From: CAYJLC01 sp044426355
GTDB taxonomy: Bacteria; Bacillota; Clostridia; Oscillospirales; Butyricicoccaceae
Assembly: GCA_044426355.1 (NCBI GenBank)
Contig: JAWXUO010000015.1
Coordinates: 1 to 38,070 of the forward strand
Reading direction: 5' to 3'
DNA length: 38,070 nucleotides
Notes under the pieces: generated by a model
The model's input: only the letters and a program-made list of their open reading frames with translations
Database searches by the model: none
Told to the model about the DNA's origin: nothing
Translations under genes and position numbers: made by a program
Part shown: positions 1 to 7,857 of the stretch, piece after piece
How the letters are laid out: each line of letters begins with the position of its first letter
How positions within the stretch are numbered: the stretch's first letter is position 1

Positions 1-896
1 AGCATAGCACGAGCATCGCCTTCAGCTGCAGCAGATTCTATATCTCTAAAGTCTGAAGAAACACCAGAAATACCTAGTACACCAGAACGTTTGTTTAAAA
101 TGTCGATAACTGCATCAGCTGTTAAGTTTTCTCTTTGGCAAATAAAGCTTATGATACCTGGGTCGATAGAACCAGAACGAGTTCCCATTGGAAGACCGTC
201 AAGTGGAGTAAAGCCCATTGAAGTATCAATAGATTCACCATGTAAAACAGCTGCAATAGATGCACCATTACCTAAGTGACAAGTTATTAAACGAGTTTGA
301 GAAATTGGTTTTCCAAGCATATCAGCAGCTTTTTGAGAAACATATTTATGAGATGTTCCGTGGAAACCATATTTTCTAATTTGGTATTTTTCATAGTATT
401 CGTAAGGAATTGAATACATAAAGTTTGTAGCTGGCATAGTTTGGTGGAAAGCCGTGTCAAATACAGCGATTTGAGGAGTGTCTTTACCTAAACATGCAGT
501 TACAGCATCTATACCGATAAGGTTTGGTGGGTTATGTAGTGGAGCTAGAGGTACACAGTCGTTGATAGCTTTTAAAACTTTTTCGTCTATAATCACAGAG
601 TCTGCAAAATATTCTCCACCATGAACTACACGATGTCCTACAGCGTCTATTTCTTTAATGTCTTTTATAACACCATAAGTTGCGTCTGTAAGTTTTTCTA
701 AAACAGCTTTAATAGCTTCTGCATGAGTATCCATAGGAATGTCGAATTTGTTTTTATCTTCGCCCACTTCGTGAACTAAACGTCCGTCAATTCCTATTCT
801 TTCGCAAAGACCTTTTGCTAATACTTCTTCTGTGTCCATCTCGAATAATTGGTATTTCAAAGATGAGCTACCAGCATTAATTACTAATACTTTCAT
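1..896 (-). CDS. ackA: Acetate kinase, N-terminal part (gene runs off the left edge)
   Basis: Acetate kinase interconverts acetate plus ATP with acetyl phosphate plus ADP; in fermenting Clostridia it yields ATP from acetyl-phosphate in the cytosol. Reading the minus strand from ATG at 896 gives MKVLVINAGSSSLKYQLFEM, the classic start of the family, then GHRVVHGGE, FDTAFHQTMP, KYGFHGTSHKYV, HLGNGASIAA and DTSMGFTPLDGLPMGTRSG. These are the acetokinase signatures that carry the nucleotide- and acetate-site residues. About 298 of the usual roughly 400 residues are present; the C-terminus lies outside the window. A Shine-Dalgarno AAGGAG lies just upstream of the ATG. The gene is divergent from tmcAL, whose product also consumes acetate. 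Pta is not visible. Identity is very secure. Confidence 0.97.
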   Translation of the reverse strand, partial: MKVLVINAGSSSLKYQLFEMDTEEVLAKGLCERIGIDGRLVHEVGEDKNKFDIPMDTHAEAIKAVLEKLTDATYGVIKDIKEIDAVGHRVVHGGEYFADSVIIDEKVLKAINDCVPLAPLHNPPNLIGIDAVTACLGKDTPQIAVFDTAFHQTMPATNFMYSIPYEYYEKYQIRKYGFHGTSHKYVSQKAADMLGKPISQTRLITCHLGNGASIAAVLHGESIDTSMGFTPLDGLPMGTRSGSIDPGIISFICQRENLTADAVIDILNKRSGVLGISGVSSDFRDIESAAAEGDARAM

Positions 897-926
897 GTTG
901 TATTTACTCCTTTTTTCTTAAAAATA

Positions 927-955
927 ATTGTATTATTTACTTTTTTAGTTTACAA
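927..955 (-). promoter_or_regulatory. Sigma-A type promoter of ackA
   Basis: On the minus strand, a -35 TTGTAA (950-955) and a -10 TACAAT (927-932) are separated by exactly 17 bases. Transcription would start near 920, about 24 bases before the ackA start codon. Matches are 4/6 and 5/6 to consensus. This is a reading by eye with no experimental start site. Confidence 0.55.
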
Positions 956-993
956 TATAGACAAACACCTTGTTTTAAAAGAACGTGTCTATA
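956..993. promoter_or_regulatory. Inverted repeat between the ackA and tmcAL promoters (possible operator)
   Basis: TATAGACA (956-963) and TGTCTATA (986-993) form a perfect 8-bp inverted repeat whose arms are 30 bp apart centre to centre. The left arm abuts the ackA -35 and the right arm overlaps the tmcAL -10 at 992-997. That placement suits a regulator bridging both promoters. Chance occurrence in AT-rich DNA cannot be excluded. Confidence 0.35.
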
Positions 994-997
994 TAAT
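970..997 (+). promoter_or_regulatory. Sigma-A type promoter of tmcAL
   Basis: TTGTTT (970-975) and TATAAT (992-997) are spaced by 16 bases. The -10 is a perfect match. The predicted transcript begins near 1004, giving a leader of about 85 bases before the start codon at 1088. Confidence 0.5.
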
Positions 998-1087
998 ATT
1001 CATATTTATATTTTACACCTTTTTTCACATAAAAACAAGAGTATTTTTTCAAATTTATTGTTATTTTTTAAACAAATGAGGTATGCT

Positions 1088-2275
1088 ATGAAAAACATTG
1101 CAATTATTTGCGAATATAACCCTTTTCACAATGGTCACAAACTGCAAATAGACAAAATTTTAGAAAAATTCGGAAGTGACACAAATATCATCTGTATCAT
1201 GAGTGGAAATTTTGTTCAAAGAGGCGATTTTGCGATTTTTGACAAGCACACTCGTGCAAAATCTGCAATTTTGGGTGGTGCAAACCTAATTTTAGAGTTG
1301 CCTTTACCTTATGCTATAAGTTCTGCTGAGTTTTTTGCAAAAGGTGCTGTTTATGTATTAAACCAACTCAATTGCATAGATTATCTATGTTTTGGCTCTG
1401 AATGTGGCGATATTGACACTTTAACAGATATTTCAAACCATATTTTAGACCCAAGTTTTTTTGAAAAAGTTCAAGACTGCATGCAAAAAGGCATATCCTA
1501 CCCTAACGCACTAGACGAAGTTTTGAATAAAATAAACGTTAAATTTAGCGAAATCATAAAAAATCCTAACAATACTTTGGGTATAGAATATATAAAAGCT
1601 TTAAATTTAAGTAAAAGCACTATTAAACCCATTACTATCACTCGTGAAAAAACAGGTTATCATAGTGATTTTGAAATATCAGATATTTCCTCAGCTTCTT
1701 ATATTAGAAAAAATATCGAAAGTGACATTTTTCACCTAATGCCCGAAAAATCTGCAAATAACATTAAACTTGCTAGTAAATTTTCTATTTACAACGTAGA
1801 AAACAGTATACTTTCGCATTTAAAACGCAAAGATTCAGAATTTTTCAAGTCTATTCGTGATTGCAACGAGGGTCTTGAGAATAAAATCGTGTCTTCTCTA
1901 AAAAAAGTTACTTCTTTAGACGAATTATATACCGAAATAAAGTCAAAAAGATACACAAACAGCAGAATACATCGCATTATTTTAAATTCTTATCTCGAAA
2001 TTTCTAAAAAACATACCGATACATCACCAAAATATACAAAAGTTTTAGCTTTTGATGACAAAGGCAGACAAATTTTAAAAAAACTTAAAGATTGTAGCGA
2101 ATTTGCAATAATTACAAAGCCTTCTGCTGAATATAATTTATGTTTTGAGGGGCGTGAACTTTTATCCCTTGATATTTTATCTACAGATTTATTTTTTATG
2201 GCATGTGAGGATAAGTCGTGTCGCAAAAGCAATTTTGAGATGACAACAAGCCCTGTGTACATCAAAAACTCTTAA
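1088..2275 (+). CDS. tmcAL: tRNA(Met) cytidine acetate ligase TmcAL (YlbM family)
   Basis: TmcAL makes N4-acetylcytidine at the wobble base of elongator tRNA-Met, activating free acetate with ATP. The N-terminus MKNIAIICEYNPFHNGH carries the HxGH-like nucleotidyltransferase motif at about residues 14-17, and CIMSGNFVQRGDFAIFDK follows, as in YlbM proteins. I chose ATG 1088 because the family begins at this residue and GAGGT lies 6-11 bases upstream; an upstream ATG at 1058 adds ten unconserved residues. At 395 aa the length is normal. Its stop codon overlaps the stop of the convergent glycosyltransferase gene by 3 bases, so no terminator fits between them. Being next to ackA is a common clostridial arrangement and fits a shared dependence on acetate. 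Confidence 0.93.
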   Translation: MKNIAIICEYNPFHNGHKLQIDKILEKFGSDTNIICIMSGNFVQRGDFAIFDKHTRAKSAILGGANLILELPLPYAISSAEFFAKGAVYVLNQLNCIDYLCFGSECGDIDTLTDISNHILDPSFFEKVQDCMQKGISYPNALDEVLNKINVKFSEIIKNPNNTLGIEYIKALNLSKSTIKPITITREKTGYHSDFEISDISSASYIRKNIESDIFHLMPEKSANNIKLASKFSIYNVENSILSHLKRKDSEFFKSIRDCNEGLENKIVSSLKKVTSLDELYTEIKSKRYTNSRIHRIILNSYLEISKKHTDTSPKYTKVLAFDDKGRQILKKLKDCSEFAIITKPSAEYNLCFEGRELLSLDILSTDLFFMACEDKSCRKSNFEMTTSPVYIKNS

Positions 2276-3423
2276 TATATTTCATGCATTTTAAGTATTT
2301 CGTGCATTTGCTTTACTCTCTCAGTCCACGAACATCTTTTTGCGTATTCCATGCGTAAATTCTGCTTAATATCATTCGTTTCGTTTAGAGCATCATTGCA
2401 TTTTTGCACAAAAGTTTCTTTATCTTGTGCTATATAAATACAGCTTGTAAAATCTAAAACCTGCAAAGGTTCTCTTGTCGAAACTATAGGTTTTCCTGTT
2501 GCTAAATATTCATAAAACTTGAGTGGGCTTACGTCTTTTGATAGTTTTCCTGCCGAAAAAGTATTTAAACATACATCAAACTTAGAAATATACGCTGGTA
2601 GCTCTATTTGTGGAACTAAACCACAGAAAATTATATTTTCATATTTTTCTAAATGCTCTAAATTCACCCCTGGTAAAGCTTTTCCTACGAAAACTATTGT
2701 ATCGTTTGGGCGTGCTTTTGCTAGTTCTTCGATATAGTCATAGGCGATACATTCTTGCAACATTCCTATAAAACCAAAAATTTTACCTTTTGCTTTTTTC
2801 AGTTTTTCTGGCGTTTCAAAAGTCTTTGTGTGAACCGAAGAAAAAAGCTCATACGCACAACCGTTTGGTATCATATGACATTTTTTATTATAGTCTACTA
2901 AAGTTTGATAAAGTCCCTCTGCTGTTGCGAAAACTACAGCAGATTTTTTTGCCAAATCTTCCTCCATAGTGTCAACCACACTTGGATTTATAAACCCCTC
3001 ATAGCCACTATGACGGTCTACGCAATCATATACTAAGTTTTTATATGGTATTTTGTCTACAATATCGCAAGACGATGGCGAATAGCACCACAGTATAACA
3101 TCTTGAAAATTATGCTTTTTGATTTTAGAATTAACATAAACAGAAGAAATCGCTTGATTCACAGTATTTATCCATCGAATTTTATTAAAAAATGGCAAAA
3201 CTGGTGGCATTGTATATACCGTTATGTTTTTTTGTGGGTTATACCCTTTTTCTTTAAACTTAAAGATTTTTTTAAAAGCTGTTTTATCTTTTAAAGGTGC
3301 TAAAAAAGTTACTGGTGGGTCAAAATACAAAACTTCGCAGTCTGGTAATCTTTTCATTACGTTTTGTTTTCTTGTTGGTAATGGGTCGAAACTTGTCGTA
3401 GACAAGCATACGATTTTTTTCAT
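2272..3423 (-). CDS. Glycosyltransferase, GT4-like, TuaH type
   Basis: A 383-residue cytosolic glycosyltransferase of the GT-B fold, most like teichuronic-acid-type TuaH proteins. Visible features: a short N-terminal Rossmann start (MKKIVCLSTTSFDPLPTRKQ), the TuaH-like stretch LVYDCVDRHSGYEG near residue 135, MIPNGCAYELF (acceptor/linker region), and the C-terminal donor-site region with GFIGML, IIFCGLVPQIELPAYISKFD and SPLKFYEYLATGKPIVST, where the E of KFYEYLA is the usual nucleotide-sugar ligand. The start at 3423 has GAGGAA just upstream. It lies 12 bases downstream of the csaB fusion gene and is surely cotranscribed. It probably adds one sugar to the wall polysaccharide that CsaB modifies; donor and acceptor cannot be read from sequence. 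Confidence 0.85.
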   Translation of the reverse strand: MKKIVCLSTTSFDPLPTRKQNVMKRLPDCEVLYFDPPVTFLAPLKDKTAFKKIFKFKEKGYNPQKNITVYTMPPVLPFFNKIRWINTVNQAISSVYVNSKIKKHNFQDVILWCYSPSSCDIVDKIPYKNLVYDCVDRHSGYEGFINPSVVDTMEEDLAKKSAVVFATAEGLYQTLVDYNKKCHMIPNGCAYELFSSVHTKTFETPEKLKKAKGKIFGFIGMLQECIAYDYIEELAKARPNDTIVFVGKALPGVNLEHLEKYENIIFCGLVPQIELPAYISKFDVCLNTFSAGKLSKDVSPLKFYEYLATGKPIVSTREPLQVLDFTSCIYIAQDKETFVQKCNDALNETNDIKQNLRMEYAKRCSWTERVKQMHEILKMHEIY

Positions 3424-3435
3424 AATATTTCCTCT

Positions 3436-5646
3436 TTACTTTAGTAGTTCTTTTGCTTTTTTAGAATTTTCTTTTTCAAGTATTCTTAAATTTTCCGATT
3501 TTTCTGCTGTTTTATCAAAATATTCTTTTGAAAGCGAAGTTTTAATCATAGGTTTTATTTTTTCAATGTCTATATTTTTAAGATTTATAAACAAATCTGA
3601 GCCGATGCTTTTTAGAAAGCCATCTACCTTTACATCATAAGATAAACCGATAGTTGGAACTGAATTTGACACAGAAAATATAAGTGAATGTAGTCTTATC
3701 CCTAAAACTAAGTCCATTTTAGAAAATAAACCTATCGTAGTTTCTGTTGTTTGCTTTGTGTCTATGATATAATACTCGCAATTAAGACTTTTTGCTATTT
3801 TTTGTGCCTGTATGCAATCATTTGGGTATTCAATAGGCAAAAATATAGGTATTAATCCGTATTCCTTATTTATATATTCAATAATTTGTGCAATTTTCAT
3901 TTCGTCGATACCTACCCACTGACGCACGCCAATGCCAAGATATTTTTTGCCTAAAGGAATTTTCGCATTTTCAAATGCATTTAAAACATATTCTAAGCTA
4001 TCTGCCGTTAGATTTAGCGTAGGGTCTGCTGTTAGAATTATTTCAGGTTTTGCAACACCTAATTTTTTCAGTTCTTCTATTGATAATTCATCTCTTAAAG
4101 TTATAACATCAACAAAATTATTCACAACATATCCTGCAAGTTTTCTGTTTAGTTTGCCATCTACAGGACCAATTCCACAGCCATACATCATAACTTTTGC
4201 TCTGCACATTTTCGCACTAACTAGCGTAAACAAATAAAAATACAGTGAGCGTGAAGATGTTACATCTTGAATTAAGCTACCACCTCCGTTTATATAAAGC
4301 TTAGAATTTTTAAAACTTTTTATAAATTTAAAAACATTAAATGTAAACACAGAGTCTACTTCGTAGTCCATTTTTGTTTGCAACGGTGTTCTCGACATAA
4401 CGCAGATAGGCGTATTTTTAGATACTTCTTGCATAGAGTTTACAATAGCTTTTAAAATAGCGTCATCACCTGCGTTGCCTTTTCCGTATGCTCCACAGAT
4501 TGTTATTTTGTGGTGTCGGTCTTTCTTTAGTTTATATAACTCTACGCAATTTTCATAAATTTCAACCTGCGTTTTATAAGTTGATTTTAAAGAAAATTGC
4601 TCTTTTGCTTTTTTAAATAACAAATCCGAAAAATGCTCTCGTTTTTGCTCGTCTATAGATAATTCATATATATATTTCGAGAGCGTTTCGAAGTCACGAG
4701 GTTCAAAAATATAACCGTTTATATTGGTATCTATAAGCTCACTCATACCACCTACATCAGAGCAAATAGTAGCTGTTCCTTCTAGTATACCTTCTAAAAC
4801 AGAATATGGAAACGTTTCTGATATTGATGTTAAAAGATTTATATCAAGCGAACTAAAAAAGCTTGCAACATCGGTTATCCACCCTAAAAACATTATATTT
4901 TGGTAAATACCTAAGTCTTTTGCAAGTTTTATAAGCTCTTCTTTGTCCTCTCCATCGCCTGCTATTGCAAGCTTTAGATTTTTATTTTTATCATAAGCAA
5001 TTTTAAAAGCACGAAATAGCGTTGGCAAATCTTTTACCTCAGTAAGTCTTGCACCTATCCCACATATAACATCATCTTCTAAAATTTCAAACCCAAAGTT
5101 TTTATAATATTCTACTCTGTCTATATTTCTAGGTTTAACATCAAAGTCGATACCATTATATATTTTAAATATATTGTTTGGGTCAAATTTTCTGCTAATT
5201 AAAGTTTTTTTCATTCGACCTGCTACAGAAATATAGAAATCTATTTTTCTAAGTGAAATTGCATTTAGCACACCAAAAGTATATTGTTTATGTGGCGAAC
5301 CAAGATAGTCTAGTTTATAATCTGAATGTACTGTAGAAATCGTTGGTATATTAAATTTATGTTTTACTAAAACCGAGAGCAAATTTGCTTTTGCACCATG
5401 CGAATGTATAACGCACGGTTTAAAATCCTTTACAAGGTTTTGCAAAATTTTTCTGTCTTTAATAATATTTTTCGACGCTATAATTTCAACGTCTATTCCG
5501 TTTTGCAAAGCCTCTTGTGCAAACTCTCCTTCTCGAAAGCTTACAAGCTTAAATTCGTGTTCCTTTGACAAACGCAAAGCAAGGGACATTATATGAGTTT
5601 TAGCTCCACCAACGTCGCCTCCACCCATGAGCATTAAAATTTTCAT
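3436..5646 (-). CDS. csaB: GT4 glycosyltransferase fused to polysaccharide pyruvyl transferase CsaB
   Basis: One 736-residue chain holds two enzymes. Residues 1 to about 375 are a GT4 glycosyltransferase: MLMGGGDVGGAKTHIMSLA at the N-terminus, IHSHGAKANLL, FKIYNGIDF, GIGARLTEVKDLPTLFRAF and SISETFPYSVLEGILEGT with the EX7E-type donor site. Residues about 378-736 are CsaB: ITICGAYGKGNAGDDAIL, YINGGGSLIQD, MYGCGIGPV, GIGVRQWVG and LGIRLHSLIFS. CsaB transfers pyruvate from phosphoenolpyruvate to a ManNAc of the secondary wall polysaccharide, making the ketal that SLH-domain proteins bind. Many Firmicutes encode the two parts separately. GGAGG sits before the ATG at 5646. First gene of a two-gene unit with the TuaH-like enzyme. 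No SLH protein is in the window, so the binding partner is inferred. Confidence 0.9.
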   Translation of the reverse strand: MKILMLMGGGDVGGAKTHIMSLALRLSKEHEFKLVSFREGEFAQEALQNGIDVEIIASKNIIKDRKILQNLVKDFKPCVIHSHGAKANLLSVLVKHKFNIPTISTVHSDYKLDYLGSPHKQYTFGVLNAISLRKIDFYISVAGRMKKTLISRKFDPNNIFKIYNGIDFDVKPRNIDRVEYYKNFGFEILEDDVICGIGARLTEVKDLPTLFRAFKIAYDKNKNLKLAIAGDGEDKEELIKLAKDLGIYQNIMFLGWITDVASFFSSLDINLLTSISETFPYSVLEGILEGTATICSDVGGMSELIDTNINGYIFEPRDFETLSKYIYELSIDEQKREHFSDLLFKKAKEQFSLKSTYKTQVEIYENCVELYKLKKDRHHKITICGAYGKGNAGDDAILKAIVNSMQEVSKNTPICVMSRTPLQTKMDYEVDSVFTFNVFKFIKSFKNSKLYINGGGSLIQDVTSSRSLYFYLFTLVSAKMCRAKVMMYGCGIGPVDGKLNRKLAGYVVNNFVDVITLRDELSIEELKKLGVAKPEIILTADPTLNLTADSLEYVLNAFENAKIPLGKKYLGIGVRQWVGIDEMKIAQIIEYINKEYGLIPIFLPIEYPNDCIQAQKIAKSLNCEYYIIDTKQTTETTIGLFSKMDLVLGIRLHSLIFSVSNSVPTIGLSYDVKVDGFLKSIGSDLFINLKNIDIEKIKPMIKTSLSKEYFDKTAEKSENLRILEKENSKKAKELLK

Positions 5647-5766
5647 TATTCCTCCAAAAGTGTAGATTTTTATAAAAATTTATAGTATAATATTAATCGT
5701 ATATTAGTTTACCATAAAATTGGTTAAAATTAAACAATAAAAATAAAAAAATTTTTGGAGGAACAA

Positions 5767-6270
5767 ATGAAATTTCTAGATGAAAAAGGACGACTTTTTG
5801 GAAAAGTTAATATTGTCGATTTTTTAGTGGTTATATCTTTGCTTTTAGCAATGACAGCCTTTGCAGTAGCTCTTTTTGCTACACCGATAAAGGAAGCTGT
5901 AGCTCCTACTGTTAAAATGACGAGTGTTTTTCGTGTAAGAGGTGCATCTATCTATTTACAAGAAGAAATAGACGCACAATCTTTGCTTGGCGAACAATTA
6001 ATAGCAGGTAATGTATATGTTAATGCTTTTGTTACAGATATTTATTCTGAACCATATACAACACAAGTTACAACAGCAGATGGTAGAATTGTAGATGCAA
6101 CAGACCCTACAAAAGTAGATTATATCATCACTGTAGAATCCGAAATAACAGCAAATACACCAATTTTAAAAATAGGTACTCAAGAAGTTCGTGCAGGTAG
6201 AACTTTTATATTTAAAACAAGAACTTTCGAAATTACTGCGAATATTGAGTCGGTGAGAGTTGATGATTAA
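5767..6270 (+). CDS. DUF4330 membrane-anchored protein
   Basis: A 167-residue protein that begins MKFLDEKGRLFGKVNIVDFL, then one hydrophobic helix (about residues 18-40, VVISLLLAMTAFAVALFA), then an extracytoplasmic beta-rich domain. This start is typical of DUF4330, a family of unknown biochemical function often found beside wall-polysaccharide genes in Clostridia. I chose ATG 5767 over an in-frame TTG at 5755 because GGAGGAAC is correctly placed for the ATG and would be consumed by the TTG start. Its last 8 bases overlap the ligase gene, so the two are translationally coupled. By context it may assist polymer ligation or export; that is inference only. Confidence 0.8.
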   Translation: MKFLDEKGRLFGKVNIVDFLVVISLLLAMTAFAVALFATPIKEAVAPTVKMTSVFRVRGASIYLQEEIDAQSLLGEQLIAGNVYVNAFVTDIYSEPYTTQVTTADGRIVDATDPTKVDYIITVESEITANTPILKIGTQEVRAGRTFIFKTRTFEITANIESVRVDD

Positions 6271-7846
6271 TATATTTAAAAACAGTTTGCTTTTTAAATT
6301 TTTTGTTAAAATAATTTATTTTTACAAGCAAGGTTTTATTTATAAATCAACAGAAAATATAAAAGAGCGATACAAGTTTTCTAAAACAAAAATCTTATGG
6401 AATAATTTTACAAACTCTGAAAGTTTGGTATATTCATCTTTTTATAATAAAATAGTAATGCAAATAGAGCGTTTTTTTGAATTTTTAGGTTTTTTATACG
6501 AAAACTCGTTTTTGTGCAAAATTTTTAATTTTTTTGTAAATACATTTTTAAAAATTGCGACTTCAAGCTTTATCTTAAAACCTTTTGTAAAAATAGGATT
6601 TAAAGGAACTTTGCTTTTAATTTTCGGTTTGTATTTACCGATAGACTATTTTTTGCGTTCTGTTTTAAAAGTTTATTTTTTAGCCTCTGTTTGGGACGAG
6701 CTTTTAATGATAGGATTTTTTATAACAGTAATTTACAGAATTGCTCTTAAAAAATCGCCTAAAACATCTAAAACCACGCCACTAGATAGCTATATATTTT
6801 TATTTTTAACAGCGGGACTGTTTTTAATGTGCTATGTTAGCCCTATATTTTCTATCGCTTTTGATGGTTATCGTGCTGTAGTTCAATATATTTTGTGGTT
6901 TTTTGTTATAGTTAGGCTCATAGAAAACGATGATGATTTTAAAATATTATACAATACTTTTGTAGGTCTTATTATATTTTTAGGAATACATTGTATTTAT
7001 CAATTTATAATAGCTGTAGAAGTACCTGCATCGTGGACATCAGAAACCGAATATTCTGTTCGAACTCGTGTTTTTTCGCTAACAGGTAGCCCTAATATCA
7101 TGGGTGCTTTAATCGTTTTACTAACACCTATGGTTACAGCGTATTTTTATACAGGAAAAAATTTATTTATAAAGCTTACTGCTGGATTTTTCACAGTTAT
7201 GCTATGTTTTGCAGTACTTTTCACTTTTTCAAAAGGTGCATGGGTTGGTATGGCTGTAGCAGTTATCATTTTCGCAATTTTCGTTGATAGAAGAATTTTA
7301 TCACTACTTTTAATGGCAGGTGCATTTGTGGTTATCGCCGTTCCTTCTGTTACAAATAGGATAACTTATCTTTTTACAAGTGATTATGCCGAAGCATCAG
7401 CTGTAGGTGGCAGAACTTTGCGTTGGGCATTTGGTTTTGAGCTACTTGAGCAATGTGATGCATTCTTCGGTTTTGGCTTAGGTCGATTTGGTGGAGCAGT
7501 TGCAATGCAAAACCAAGTTATTGAAATAACAGACGATTTCGAATATTTTTATATGGATAATTATTATCTAAAAACTTTAGTCGAAATGGGATATATGGGA
7601 CTATTTTTCTATTTATTATTGCTCGTAGCTTTTTTAGTTTTATCTGTAAAAGCTATCGGTAGAATATATAACACAGAATTATACATTCCGTGTGTTGCTA
7701 TGTTTTCTGGCATGTGTGGAGTTCTAATTCATTGTTATTTTGAAAATATTTTTGAAGTGCCTTATATGACAGGCTACTTTTGGGCAATGGCTGGAATGAT
7801 TATGTATGCTGGATTTATTAAAAAACGAAAAAACAACTTAAATTAA
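6263..7846 (+). CDS. O-antigen ligase / polymerase-like polytopic membrane protein
   Basis: A 527-residue integral membrane protein of the Wzy/WaaL-like O-antigen ligase group. The N-terminal 130 residues are basic and aromatic with little conservation. About ten to twelve hydrophobic helices follow, with the family's signature region TGSPNIMGALIVLLTPM, the ligase segment FTFSKGAWVGMAVAVIIFA and GGRTLRWAFGFELLEQ followed by FFGFGLGRFGG in the long outer loop. Such proteins join or polymerise lipid-linked glycans outside the membrane. The start is ATG 6263 (a TTG lies directly before it at 6260), overlapping DUF4330 by 8 bases. Divergent from the csaB unit; together these four genes read as a wall-polysaccharide assembly and pyruvylation module. 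Whether it polymerises or ligates cannot be told. Confidence 0.85.
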   Translation: MINIFKNSLLFKFFVKIIYFYKQGFIYKSTENIKERYKFSKTKILWNNFTNSESLVYSSFYNKIVMQIERFFEFLGFLYENSFLCKIFNFFVNTFLKIATSSFILKPFVKIGFKGTLLLIFGLYLPIDYFLRSVLKVYFLASVWDELLMIGFFITVIYRIALKKSPKTSKTTPLDSYIFLFLTAGLFLMCYVSPIFSIAFDGYRAVVQYILWFFVIVRLIENDDDFKILYNTFVGLIIFLGIHCIYQFIIAVEVPASWTSETEYSVRTRVFSLTGSPNIMGALIVLLTPMVTAYFYTGKNLFIKLTAGFFTVMLCFAVLFTFSKGAWVGMAVAVIIFAIFVDRRILSLLLMAGAFVVIAVPSVTNRITYLFTSDYAEASAVGGRTLRWAFGFELLEQCDAFFGFGLGRFGGAVAMQNQVIEITDDFEYFYMDNYYLKTLVEMGYMGLFFYLLLLVAFLVLSVKAIGRIYNTELYIPCVAMFSGMCGVLIHCYFENIFEVPYMTGYFWAMAGMIMYAGFIKKRKNNLN

Positions 7847-7857
7847 GGAGAAACTTT

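Noticed and set aside
3224..3640. Plus-strand 138-codon open frame across the glycosyltransferase/csaB junction
   Set aside because: It is antisense to two well-supported genes, rich in Phe/Ser as expected of a shadow frame, and has no ribosome site.
5684..5718. Promoter for the csaB unit on the minus strand
   Set aside because: -10-like hexamers (TATACT, TAATAT) exist, but the matching -35 positions are poor (GTAAAC, TTTATG), so I could not choose one. A promoter must lie in 5647-5766, but I do not annotate it.
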